DNA of 64,000 bases from Hanleya hanleyi (Eukaryota > Mollusca > Polyplacophora > Lepidopleurida > Hanleyidae), in contig JAVTVY010056913.1 of NCBI GenBank assembly GCA_036873755.1, positions 62,001-126,000 of the forward strand. Direction: 5' to 3'. Positions 22,380 through 33,410 of the stretch are shown here, one piece after another; position 1 is the stretch's first letter, and every line of letters starts with the position of its first letter. Below the pieces are notes generated by a model that saw only the letters and a program-made list of their open reading frames with translations, was not told where the DNA came from and ran no database searches. A program made the position numbers and the translations under genes.

Positions 22380-22660
22380 TCTGGCCATTATATTCATGCA
22401 ACTTCTTCCGCAAAACTGAAAAATAAATTAAGAAATAATTATGTTAAGTGAAATAAAATAGTTTTGGACACTTAAAAAAATAAAAAAAATAGAAAAAACG
22501 ACGAAAATGCAACACTCACTCATAACCTTTAATTTTGAATATACATGTGTTCAGAGTGGTAAGCATCAAAATTACCCTAGGTTTATAATCTCTAACGTCA
22601 GTATCTGCTCTCAAATTTGCATTGTTCCGAAGACGTGGCAGAAAGCTGGTAGGTGAGCCA
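22380..22660 (-). mobile_element. Highly diverged TTAA-family MITE fragment
   Basis: Family landmarks survive in order: CTTCTTCCGCAAAACTG, GTGAAATAAAATAGTTTTGG, then a GACGAAAATGCAAC block, CCTTTAATTTTGAATAT, and GGCAGAAAGCTGGTAGG. It is older than the other copies and has lost its ends. Confidence 0.6.
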
Positions 22661-23035
22661 TTATGTCTCCCGTCATCCTGCCTGATAGAGATAACATAAT
22701 TCGTCAACGAAACCGGTGTAGAGGCTAAGAGTGTCCGGTGGCTACTAGTGTCCGGCCCCTATCTTCTAACCTAGCTAGAACATTTTTCTCCGCATAGGGG
22801 ACAAGAGTCCGTCCTTGGTCGCAACAGAAAAAAAGATATGAAAAGGGACACTAATCACTTATCCATCACACCGGCAATCATCGACGCCTAGGCAATGGCG
22901 AGTAGAATAGCCATCACTTTGACTGACAGAATGGCACAGGGATACTGATGATGCTGGGGGAAATTATCGGATTGGACTAAGAAGCTCATCATTATTACCG
23001 ATGATATTCTATAAAAGTATTTTCCTTGCAATTAA

Positions 23036-23591
23036 CCCTACCTCGCCCCAGTTACCAAACTTTCTGGGCTATCTCCGGAACGACAAAAAATGGAGAACTG
23101 AAACGCCGTGACTTACTCATATTTATCGTTTATTATATTGGGGTCATTTTGAACCTATTTGCATAACCCCCCGAGCAGAGGATCATGGGCCAAATTCAAG
23201 ATGGCGGCCACGTGCGGTACCAAAAAAGTGATGTTTTCATCATATGTCTTCAAAATTTCTGATTTTCCGCGATGAAAAGCGGGTAAAAACCATTTTATTT
23301 GACATTCCATTAATATTTACTAATTTATCATGCAGTTTTTGCGGACAAATTGCATAAATAAAAAAATCGGAAAAATCGATCAAAAAATGTCGTTTTTGAA
23401 AATGACGTCACTGTGACGTCATCACAACGGCCATCTTAGTTTTTTTACATTTTCTAGTAAAGCTTGACGCAAGGGTGTAGTCTGGTAAGTTTCAGCTCCC
23501 TATCTCAAGAGGTAAGAAAAATAATTAGGGGGGCCATTTCGCCCTCATCCTCTGGCCAAGACGGGCCTCAAAAAGCCCAGGCCAGATAGGG
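23036..23591 (+). mobile_element. TTAA-flanked MITE, complete copy
   Basis: Bounded by TTAA at 23032-23035 and 23592-23595. Starts CCCTACCTCGCCCCAG and ends CCCAGGCCAGATAGGG. Contains GAGGATCATGGGCCAAATTC, AAGATGGCGGCCACGTG, and GACGTCACTGTGACGTCATC in the middle. 556 bp, non-coding. Confidence 0.88.
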
Positions 23592-23595
23592 TTAA

Positions 23596-25340
23596 CACTA
23601 TTAAGAAGACGGGATATGACAGTTGATTTTGAAAGTTCATTATCAAAGCTTGTTCACATGATTGGAAGCTCTCTGCATAACCATACCGCATTGTCTGATC
23701 CATACATGATGTAATGATGACTAAAGAATTAATACAATAATCAAGTCTGAAGACAAAACTTAACCCAGGCCTGTACGACAGATCCTTACAACGGTAGCTC
23801 TCCTGTTAAAGCGTGTAGTGCGTTCGCCCTATAGACGGCTGGTCGTGGCTATCAAAAGCATCTAAACACGTTTGGAGAGCTTTTTTTTATTTTGTTGATA
23901 ATGGGTACCCATGCTGAATTAATTCTTTGTATCGCAGGATTCAAGGTAGGTGAGGCTACCACCCGGATTGTGGCGGGCATTTAAGGTCATTCTGGGCCCG
24001 TTAAAGTCAATTGAGTTCGCCAGTGGGTAACCATTCCCTTTAATTTAAAACCCATCCTACTGCTTGCTACGAATGGTTATCTGTGCTGAATTAATTTGAT
24101 GTAGTACAGTAATGAAGATAAGTATGGATAGCAAGTTCATTTTTGCAGGTCAAATCATATTCTGATTTGGAATCAAATGAGGTCCAATATGTGCAAAACT
24201 TGATTTTCTAGGAGGCTCATCTTTGCATCGTTTGCATCTTCGTTGAAAGTGATTATGAGCACTTTGCGTTTTCCAGCCATTGAACCTGAAATGCCTAAGG
24301 TTTGGTCATGCCTTCAACTCTATTGAACCGTCAGTGATACACACATTGTTTTATTGTATCAGATGGCAATCTTTCGTTTATCATTATGCTATTTTGAGCT
24401 GTTTGGACACTTTTGCTAGGAAATCCATCCGGTTGTGAAAATTTTGACAAATCACCAAAATTGTTCATTGTGTGGAAAGGTAGATACTGCTTATGAATTC
24501 ACATGCAAGGGCCAGTTAATACTCAATCTCAGAGATGGATTCTTCAAACAGAAGAAAGATTGTATAAACGTTTTCCCTTTTGCTTATCTTTCAATATAGG
24601 AAGAGTTTTATTCAGAACCATTTTCTTTGTTCGAACAATGCTCCCATTCGGCTTACAAACATCGTCATCGAGTATTTTATGTATTTATTTTAAATTTAGA
24701 AACGGCGAAGATATTTCAAACTCACGTTAGAGATGATTAGGCCATCAATTCTTAACGCGAGAGTGCTGGCAGTTGTTGCATTTACATTGGAACAACATAT
24801 GGAAACAACAACCACTTACCAGATAAAATCATTTATCACTTAGCTGAATAAAAGGCTTACCGCCACTGTATGATAATTAGATTCCTTGAATGAAATTCAT
24901 ATTTTTCATCTTACCGCCATCACTTCCTTATGATACAAATAAACTATACGATAACGGGTAAAGATTAATGTCCTAGTCCACCAAATTTCAGTGATTCCGT
25001 AATCTAATTTATGCTGGATAAGACTGATCCCTAATGCCTCCCTAATCTCCCCCTCAACCTGCCCTGCATTGTCAAAAAAAACCCCAAAACATAGCGACTT
25101 CAAATTGCATGGGAATACCATTACTTTAAATATTTATTACTGCCTGGTACGTACATTGACTATTTTTCCATTGTCACCAGTGCGTTAGTGTCCGAAGCCA
25201 TAAGCCTTTCTTGAGTTCTACTGTACTTAAGAGATATCATTCGTGGGATGTTTCTTTCCTTATAAAATCGCTTTCATTTATTATAAACAATATCTGTGTG
25301 AAATTCGCCTATAGCATATACCACATATACTACATCACTT
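23596..25340. other. Unassigned DNA
   Basis: No gene recognised. GGGTACCCATGCTGAATTAA at 23904 is loosely echoed near 24070, suggesting an old duplication of about 170 bp. Confidence 0.35.
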
Positions 25341-25343
25341 CTA

Positions 25344-25905
25344 GTGGACATACATCTGTTCTCGTATGATAAATACGCCTATATGCAGAAACTGTCAAAA
25401 GATAACCATTGCAAAACCCATGTTTTCTCATTCACTAAACGCTATATATACGATTTCATAGCCCTGGATAATCACTATGTTGGCGACCTTGTGAAGGATA
25501 TCTACCCCTTTCATTGGATTTTTAGGAAACTGCTGATAGTTCAGATGGAACAACCTATCTGGACCCATACCTTTATGTTCATGACCAGGGCTTTTCTCTC
25601 ACGTCGACTTAGCGACAAGAGAGGCCATTACAATATCGACATGGATAATTACCCATTTTTGAATGGCAATATTCCAGAAGGACCTGCATCCGGCGTGCAC
25701 ATGTCTCGCCTAGTAGCATTTTCTAGGTCATGTGCAGACTGTGAATAGTTTAATCAGCACCGCAGAATATTATTGCGGATATTTGCCTAAATAGGCTATA
25801 CAACGAAACGCCTATATTCAGAATTTCTCAAAGTTTGTGACAAATAGCGTACACTGAGGGAAAATATGATCGTAGCACGCAATATCTCTGGCACTACGTT
25901 TTGTA
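25344..25905 (+). pseudogene. Reverse transcriptase C-terminal remnant, copy 1
   Basis: HVFSFTKRYIYDFIALDNHY holds the RT motif C, with the first Asp of YIDD replaced by Tyr. VGDLVKDIYP follows. After a scrambled stretch, FLSRRLSDKRGHYNIDMDNY and GVHMSRLVAFSRSCADC match copy 2 at 32.6-33.1 kb. Stops and shifts interrupt it from 25746. The family (FTKRYIDD..LDN..., DKRDDYNFDIVNYPFL..NIP..., GVYISRL) is dispersed in many animal genomes; I cannot assign it firmly to LINE or Penelope-like. The first ATG-like start is not real, since the frame begins inside the palm domain. Confidence 0.75.
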
Positions 25906-26160
25906 ACTTGTGTCTAATTCCGCTTAACCCCCAGAGCCGAAGGCCGTTCGAATATCATGGGTTTTACTTCACCATGGTGTTTAAATGAACTGTCACAATC
26001 AAAGCGTGATCTAGATACATACCCTGGAAAATGACCTCATTTTGATAAAGAACACACGTCAGTGATTAGGACTTTACGTAAGAACATCATCATGTCTTGC
26101 CGACGTCATTGAACAATGTTGATCGCTTCTTTCTTGTAGGTAACCATCTGGTGTTTTTAT
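25906..26160 (+). repeat. 3' non-coding flank of the RT element, copy 1
   Basis: GTAACTTGTGTCTAATTCCG and the following CTTAACCC match 33112-33140. Further shared blocks are CAATCAAAGCGTGA and ATGTCTTGCCG. This shows that the element's 3' region extends at least 250 bp past the RT. Confidence 0.7.
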
Positions 26161-26755
26161 TATATTTATTTCATCCCGATATGGAATTGGTGCTGTCATG
26201 CGAAAATAGACTTTCGATTATAGACGCGAAAATTGACGGGTGAATATAGAATGTCGTATCTGGCGCTTGCTATATTGAACACTAGATAAATATGTGAAAA
26301 TAATCTTCAATTGCACTTTTATACCGGATTGTTGCACTGCGTGAAATGGCCAAGTTTCCAATTCCGGAAACCCGCTGGAAACCTATTGGAAACTGTGTCG
26401 GTACTGTTGCTTATATTATAAATTATCTCCAAAAGTGGAAACCAAAATGACTGGCGTTTACCAAATGCCAGATTTCTAGTGGTCAGACTGATTCATGCAC
26501 TGGTTGCATTCTTAAGCTCCAAGTTAAAATGTTAGTGATCTAATGAATACAACATGCTAGTATTGTGTATTGTTTTAATATTCTGGCAATTCCTCATTTT
26601 CAGAAAAGAGAGATTAATTTTCCTTTCTGGTCCGGTGCACATGAATTACTATAGCAAATGTCATCTTCCCGATGAAAGTCCTCCAAATCCGCCACTGGCA
26701 TCTATGGGTCAGTACATATATTTAACTCTTGTATCATTCATTTCAGGGGGGCGGG
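26161..26755. other. Unassigned DNA
   Basis: No gene or repeat recognised. Confidence 0.35.
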
Positions 26756-26990
26756 GGGAGCTCGGTGGCCGAGTGGTCTAAGGCATCTTGCTGGTGATTG
26801 ATAGCCTCACACCAATGAACTGACACGGGTTCGAACCCAGCTGGTGCATGTGTGAAAGTTTGTCAGTTACTTTTCGATGGGTGGTGGTTCTCTACGGGTA
26901 CTCCGGCTCCCCCCATCAAAACGGACTGTCACCATATGAGTGAAACAAACTTGAGCGCGACATTACACCAAATTCTCCCGCTCATTTTTG
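26756..26990 (+). mobile_element. tRNA-derived SINE, near full length
   Basis: The head has box A GGTGGCCGAGTGGTCTAAGG and box B GGGTTCGAACCC at tRNA spacing. A body starting GTGCATGTGTGAAAGTTTGT follows, then the conserved 3' module CTCTACGGGTACTCCGGCTC and ACCATATGAGTGAAACAAAC. The acceptor stem does not close, so it is not a working tRNA-Leu/Ser. Related fragments lie at 14.3, 14.6 and 27.3 kb. Confidence 0.85.
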
Positions 26991-27284
26991 GGGAATTACA
27001 CCAGCAATGGTCCATTTCGGAGAGAATACTGTAGAAAGGGCCTCTTTGCGTTTAATTACATTGCCTGGTTGGTCATCCGAAAATTAAAAAAGTTAAGCAG
27101 AATTTATTCAAAGTGAAACGAGGATATTTGTGGCGAACATATCGGGGTTTTTTTCAAAATTTGTCACAGATTGACGTGTAACCTGATCACAGTTTACAGC
27201 ACATTTACAGTCTGAGTACATTGATGGAAATTAAAATGACCACTGTTAAGTTGAGATGATCATTTATATAACGATCAAATTGAG

Positions 27285-27405
27285 TTTCGGGTGGCGGTTC
27301 TTTCTGGGTAGCTCCCTCCACCAACCAAACTTGTTGTCACCATATGAGTGAAACAAACTTGGCATTAAGTCAAATCCTCCCCCATCCCGCTGGCAATTCG
27401 AACCC
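27285..27405 (+). mobile_element. SINE 3' module fragment
   Basis: GGGTGGCGGTTCTTTCTGGG followed by TAGCTCCC and CACCATATGAGTGAAACAAA matches the tail of the SINE at 26756-26990. No head. Confidence 0.7.
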
Positions 27406-28429
27406 AACTGGCGGTCTATAGACATAACATATCTTATGGATTTTCGTCTTACATATTTGAAATGGACTTCTGTGGTGTACGTTTCAATATCTAATAAATA
27501 ATATCGGAAACAAATGAACCGAAAACCATTAGATTAGACTAGCTAGACGTCGCTGACACTCGTCAAACAGCCAACATCACTAGACTCTTGAGAAGTCCCT
27601 ACATATGCAAGACGAAAGGCGCTACAAGATAAATCATTGGTGTGATTAATTGGTTCTGGTTTTGTTTTGAATCTGCGCAACTGCGTCATCTCCTATGTTA
27701 TAAGTAGGGAGGCAGAGACCAAAGCATACTAGCTAGTCTGATGTAAGGATGCAGACTTTTAGTTCATTTACTTCTAACATATCTGATAATGCATAATCGC
27801 AATTCCTATTATGTTGACTCTGTGGTTGCATATTGTGATGATGTACCAAACAAATTAAGGGAGTATTCATGAAGTACCCAAAATCTGAATTTAAATTCGG
27901 TTTCATGCGTCAAATTTAACATAGCGAAATGGCTACTCTCCCTTCGAACGCCTATCCGAGCATACATACTTCATGGATGACCCCAATGTGAAGATTAGAT
28001 CTTTATAGCAGGTTATTATGTCGAAGGTTTTGCATTAGCAGATGGCGGTCTATGCTTTTGTGGACTGAAGTTGATTGAAGGATTCCTGGTTAATTTCACA
28101 GCCTACACGTAACAGAAACGAAAGGCTTTAAAATGTTTTAGAAAATCATATTGGATTTATGCAGCAACTCATGCTTTCCTAGGAGATTATTGATATAAAT
28201 TCCAATGGTAATACATCATGAAGTTCTATAGGATTTCGGGCAAAACGTTTCCAATAATCTTGCGCAGTTTTTCCCATAGAAAGCCTTGAGCATTTTTTAT
28301 GCCTCCGAATATGAAGTGTGCCAGGCGGCATATACTGATTGTCCGTCGGTCCGCCCGGCTGTATGTCTGTATGTCTGTCTCGTTGTCTGTTCGTCCGTCT
28401 TTCCGTCACACTAATGTTGTGTGAATAAC

Positions 28430-29250
28430 TACTCGCGCAGTTTTCATCAGATGCTCCCGAAACGCCAGGACTGGTCCTGCATTGTTAACTGGATGGTTCT
28501 GATACTTTTTAGACACGTTAAACATGATTAGAACATATACATGTCTTATTTATGAGATGCCATATTTTTTTTTGGTCATATCTATGACCTTCTGAGAGTT
28601 TTTGGACTGTAGATTTTCTGCATGCATTCCAATGTGTGGACCATGTTGTTCTGTAAGAACCTAGCCGTACAGTTTTTACTGGATACTTCTGATACTTTGT
28701 AGACATGTTATACATGGATAGATGTTCATGTCCTATTTATGAGATGCAATTTTATTTGTTGTAATATGTGTGACATTTTGAACTTTTTTGGACTGACGGC
28801 TGATTTTGTGCATCTATTGCAGTTTTATGCCATGCTCTTCTGTAATCAACTAGTCCCACAGTTTTCTCTATAAGCTTCGGAAGATTTGCAGGCATGTTTA
28901 AGTTGGTTTGAAGATGTGCATATCCGATGTATGGATAAAAACTAGTGTTTTCCAAATTACCAGGAGTTGTACTTCGTTGATTTTTTCATTTATTCCAATA
29001 TGTCGTACAGACCATGTTTTCGTGATATCCTCTAACCCAAGAGTTTCCACTGAAAACTCCTGAATCGTTGTACACATAATTATTTAATATGGTTTGAGCA
29101 TGTACATATTCTATTGATGATATGAAATATATGATTTTTTTTTACTTTCTCAATTTTCTGCGTCTATTTCAGTATATAGATAAACAATCCACTTGTGTAA
29201 TTAACTAATCCAACAGTTTTCGCTGGATGCCTTTGAAATTTTTCGTTTTT
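28430..29250. repeat. ~187-bp tandem repeat, about four diverged units
   Basis: Each unit has a CA(C/G)AGTTTTC... block, a GACATGTTA-like block, an ATGTCTTATTTATGAGATGC-like block and a TTTTGGACTG block. They are spaced about 187 bp apart (28440, 28665, 28857, 29040, 29212). Copy B of the segmental duplication has only the start of the first unit (near 46350). Confidence 0.7.
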
Positions 29251-31205
29251 CAGATTCAATTCAATAATCACTTTATTGAAATCGTCAAAAACAACACCAA
29301 CAACATTCAAACGCCTACCTAATATATGAATATTCATAAGCTAAGAAAAACTTGAATGGAAATCCTTCCAGTTATTAATTACCATGAGTCGGTGCTCGCA
29401 GATTTTTATCCATCGATATTCCACGAATATTCTAAGCTACCTTTACTGATCCTGCAGGTGTCATCTGAAAGCCCATTTTATTATGATTTTTCTGGTAAGA
29501 CGAATAAATTACTTGATAACATAGGTAACATGTGATCATGTGGAATTGATCCAACAAAGTCCAACCTGTTAACTTCTGATTAACAACGTAATATTTCGCC
29601 AACATAGAACAAATTAATCTGTTATTAATTATATTATATATAACAAATACTGATTTACATGTAAGTGTGTAAAGAGCCATTTCATTGCCTCGAGGAACTG
29701 GGGACCTTTTGCTGTATATTGAACAATGCACATGCTAATAGACAGACTGAAAAAAACCCATTAAAGGATATCTTTTTATATTACAGTCTCGCTTATCATC
29801 TTCCCCTGAAATAGTCCATGAGCCAGACCCCAAAATTTCATCAATTGGTACCACCTGGGGTGGCAAATTCTCATTCTCATTTTTGTGAAAGTCCTATATC
29901 ACTAGATGAAAACAGATTTTGAAAGCAATCCGGGACACACAGCTTAGTGGTAGTAATCACCTCTTAAAGACGGACACCCGAGTCCAATCTGAGGGACCAG
30001 ATTTGGGGATAGGGGAAAAACAAAGTTGAATAACTTTGCAAGCAATGGTGATATGGTATCTGTTATATGCTAATATGTCAATTATGTAGGTCACCAGAGG
30101 TCAAAAGGTCACGAAATCTGACCCCTGTCTAAAACGTGACCACCTGTAAGAAAACTCGCTGCAGATACCATTCCAATGAGACTTTCTTAACCTAAATGGG
30201 TTCAAATGTAAGCCAAGAAGTACCCAAGTCTATAATAAGTATAAACAAGTGGAGTTTATAATTATTTAGACTGTGGCACCGAACTGATTTTGACGCATTT
30301 TCAAAAATGGTCTTTTTATTGCGCTAAAAACAGGCAAAATTGTTGGGCAGCTTGAAATTAGTTGCATATTTTGACAAATAACTTCTCCTAATGCTAATGG
30401 CCATGTCTTAGATCTATTCAGGGATTAGTTGAGCTACACTTCGAGGTAATTAGGTCACCAGAGGTCAAGGTCAAAGATTGTCAATTATTAATTTTCTACA
30501 TTTTTATTTGGGACTTGTCACAGCGAAACAACTCACCAATTACCAATATAAGAGTTGTTAGAGCATTTCCATCATAGCTCTATAGATTTGTATCTAATAC
30601 CGCTTATGCCGGTGCTAGGGGTCGTGTGGTCATATCATCCAAGTTGCCACATGAACAGGTACAATAAAGGCATACCTGAGATAAAACACATATCACGAAT
30701 CGTTAGATTCTTGGTATGTGCTTTAGAATAGGTTAACGGGAAGACTATACTGTGAAGTCATGTGGCTCTGTCAGTATGTCGGTACCTCTTCCCCCTTTCC
30801 TTATATGTGTTGTAATTTCATATTACAATGTATTTAAATTGCAGCCAGTCTCAGGTACAGAGCATCAGAGACATCGCTGGTGCACCCTGTACAGTATAGC
30901 CCGTAGGGCATAGGGTAAACCAGGGTGCGAGTGCACCAGGTATGGGTGTCCACAGGGGTGAAAGGTCAATCATCCTTCAAATCCCATTTATCGCTCGTTA
31001 AGGCGCTGAGACGGGCGTTAAGGCGTAACGACGGGCGTTGACAGGCGTCACTGCATTTCGATCTATTGGTGGCAATTCCATGAAAATCAGAGCTTCTGGG
31101 CCAGTTCACCAAGGCGTTGAAGCGTTAAGCTAAGCGTTGATGGGCGTTACTTTTTATAAAAGCAAGTGTATTACCAAAACACGCAGTCGACGTTCAACCG
31201 TCAAC

Positions 31206-31764
31206 ATGGCTTATACTTGCTGTAAGTGCGAACCCACGTTCACCAGACGTTACGATATGATGCGACACGAGAAAAATATGCATGGGATTGAAGACTCCGA
31301 GGCACAAGAAGCCGATACAGGGACTTATGAGAGTCCATCGACTGATACCGAAAAAAAGATTGCTGAGAGTCTATCTAGTGATATGGAGAGCTTGACCTCA
31401 GATAGTCAGCCGACGTCCGAGGCAGAACCTACCTTCTGCGATCGTATTGTGAGAGCAGCTTTCAATACTGACGCTGCAGCAATCGAGGACGCCGGACAGG
31501 ATAACTTACAACCCAAATACTTACACCCAAATGCGCCCCTGCATCAGGAAAACAGCCTTGGCGATTTACGAACAGTATAGCTTACTACCGCTTGAAATGA
31601 AAAACGACCACACGCCCAGGTCCATCATGAAGACCAAGCGTCACTTGGAAGAGGATATGAGGCTACCACCCAGCGAGGCCCTGGAAAATGCGATCAGGAT
31701 GCGCAAACAACTCTTTCAGGACACGCTGCCTCAGTGGTATCCTGAACTGCCCGATGATGCTTAG
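31206..31764 (+). pseudogene. C2H2 zinc-finger protein of the foldback/Polinton-like element
   Basis: The ATG at 31206 follows TTCAACCGTCAAC. One finger is intact: YTCCKCEPTF with the Cys pair, and MRHEKNMH with the His pair. An acidic Ser/Thr-rich linker (ESPSTDTEKK, SLSSDMESLTSD) comes next, then AAIEDAGQDNLQ. A one-base frame change near 31500-31530 separates this from the C-terminal block EYSL-like KTALAIYEQYSLLPLEMKND and NAIRMRKQLFQDTLPQWYP, ending at a TAG (31762-31764). Homologous remnants lie at 2645-2092 and 32560-32316 (both minus), and the first part is mirrored at 33611. Function unknown; probably DNA binding. Confidence 0.75.
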
Positions 31765-32029
31765 ATCACACCGAGCAAAGATGGAACTTTCTCAAAGGAC
31801 GGCTTCTGATTGGACAAGGGCAGCCGAGAATATGACATGCAGCGCCAAATGACGGCCTGTGATCGGACAAGAGTCTTCTTGAATTGTAAACATGCCGAAC
31901 GCGGCTCCCACAGCGTGGGTATGATGTAACATTGAAGAGAATAAACAATATGAAAACTTGTTGTTGTTGTTGTTGTTCTCTCATCTGTCATCCTTGTTGT
32001 TCTAGTTGTTCTCTCTCCGTCTATATGAT

Positions 32030-32200
32030 GGCGTCAAGGCGTAATGCTAGGGCGTTAAGGCGTAATTACGGGCGTTGACGGGCGTCACTGCATTTCCAAT
32101 GAATTAGTGACAGTTCCATGAACATCAGAGCTTTTGGTCTAATTCACCAGGGCGTTGAAGTGTTAAGCTTGGCGATGGCGGGCGTTGCTACAAGGTGCCA
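32030..32200 (+). repeat. Internal third copy of the subterminal GGGCGTTAAGGCGT region
   Basis: GGGCGTTAAGGCGTAATTAC, GGGCGTTGACGGGCGTCACT and GGGCGTTGAAGTGTTAAGCT repeat the left-arm segment 31012-31150 in direct orientation. This shows that the element is a composite rather than a simple inverted repeat. Confidence 0.8.
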
Positions 32201-32315
32201 CTTCACACGACGCATTCGGACCCAGAATGGTCCGTTTCTACCCCAAACACCTTCCTTTTCCTTCAGACCCCCAAAATGTCCACTTTGGCTACTACTCCTA
32301 ACCTCACGCACTCAC

Positions 32316-32590
32316 TCACTCACTCACTTTCCTTTCAAGCGATAGTAAGGTATACTGTTCATAGATCGTCATGGCTGTTTTCCTGAAGCAGGGGCGCATT
32401 TGGATGTATGCCTGTTGTAAGTTATCCTGTCCGGCGTCCTCGATTGCTGCAGCGTGAGTATTGGTAGCTGCTCTAACAATACGATCCCAAAAGGTAGGTT
32501 CTGCCTCGGACGTAGGCTGACTATCTGAGGTCAAGCTCTCCGTATCACTAGATAGACTCTCAGCAATCTCTGTTTCGTATCAGTCGATGG
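32316..32590 (-). pseudogene. Inverted fragment of the zinc-finger ORF
   Basis: The minus strand reads LTSDSQPTSEAEPTFWDRIV and GQDNLQQAYIQMRPCFRKTA, the middle of the same protein as 31206-31764 but in one unbroken frame. It lacks both the finger and the C-terminal helix. The fragment joins the RT remnant near 32590. Confidence 0.8.
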
Positions 32591-32595
32591 ACTCG

Positions 32596-33112
32596 ACTGG
32601 ACAAAAACCGATCCATTCAAAGCCCGTTCCTTCTCATTCACCAAACGTTATACAGATGATATTCTCGCTGTGGATAATCGCTATATAAATGATGCCGTGA
32701 AGGATATATAGCCACCTTCACTGGATTTGAAGGAAACTACAGATAGCCCTACAGGCACATCATATTTAGACCTATGTCTCTATAAAAATGAAGCGGGTCT
32801 TCTCTCTCGTCGACTGTATGACAAAAGAGATGATTACAATTTCGACATCGTAAACTATTCATTTCTGGACATTAATATTCCAGTGGGACCTGCATATGGC
32901 GTATACATATCACGCCTAGTAGGATTTGCTAGATCTTGTGTTGAATGTGACGATTTTAATCAACGCCACAAAACATTGTTGCAGAAACTTATAAAACAGG
33001 GCTACACCACCAAGCGCCTCCACTCAAAGTTTCTCAGATTTGGCGATACCTATCGCATGCTGAAAGCAAAATACGAGCGTAGCGTGCAAGATCTATGGCG
33101 TTACGTTTCGTA
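32596..33112 (+). pseudogene. Reverse transcriptase C-terminal remnant, copy 2
   Basis: ARSFSFTKRYTDDILAVDNR holds RT motif C (YTDD for YIDD) and NDAVKDI precedes a stop. After that an uninterrupted frame of about 128 codons runs to the TAA at 33111: TSYLDLCLYKNEAGLLSRRL, YNFDIVNYSFLDINIPVGPA, YGVYISRLVGFARSC, and a basic tail KQGYTTKRLHSKFLRFGDTY. It is the better-preserved sister of 25344-25905. N-terminal palm and fingers are absent. Confidence 0.8.
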
Positions 33113-33410
33113 ACTTGTGTCTAATTCCGCTTAACCCGGGGCTAGGGGCCGTATGAACCCATGTACTTCAAGATCCTCATGGTACTCATATGAACAGTCA
33201 CAATCAAAGCGTGACTGAGATACATCATTCTTTAGATGACGACTTTACAACGAATATTATGGATTAAGAATACTGATCAGCGATACGGATTTGATATTTT
33301 TGGAACAGCATGATGTCTTGCCGGCATCATTGAAAACTGTTGACCGCTTCTCTCTTGCAGGAAACAAGCCTATGTGTATGCACACTATGATTGTCTTTTT
33401 GAATTTGGTG
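33113..33410 (+). repeat. 3' non-coding flank of the RT element, copy 2
   Basis: Shares CTTGTGTCTAATTCCGCTTA, CAGTCACAATCAAAGCGTGA and ATGTCTTGCCGGCATCATTG with 25906-26160. Inserted between the centre and the right arm of the foldback element. Confidence 0.7.

Noticed and set aside
26760..26845. Functional tRNA-Leu/Ser gene
   Set aside because: Box A and box B are good, but the acceptor and anticodon arms do not pair and a SINE tail follows.
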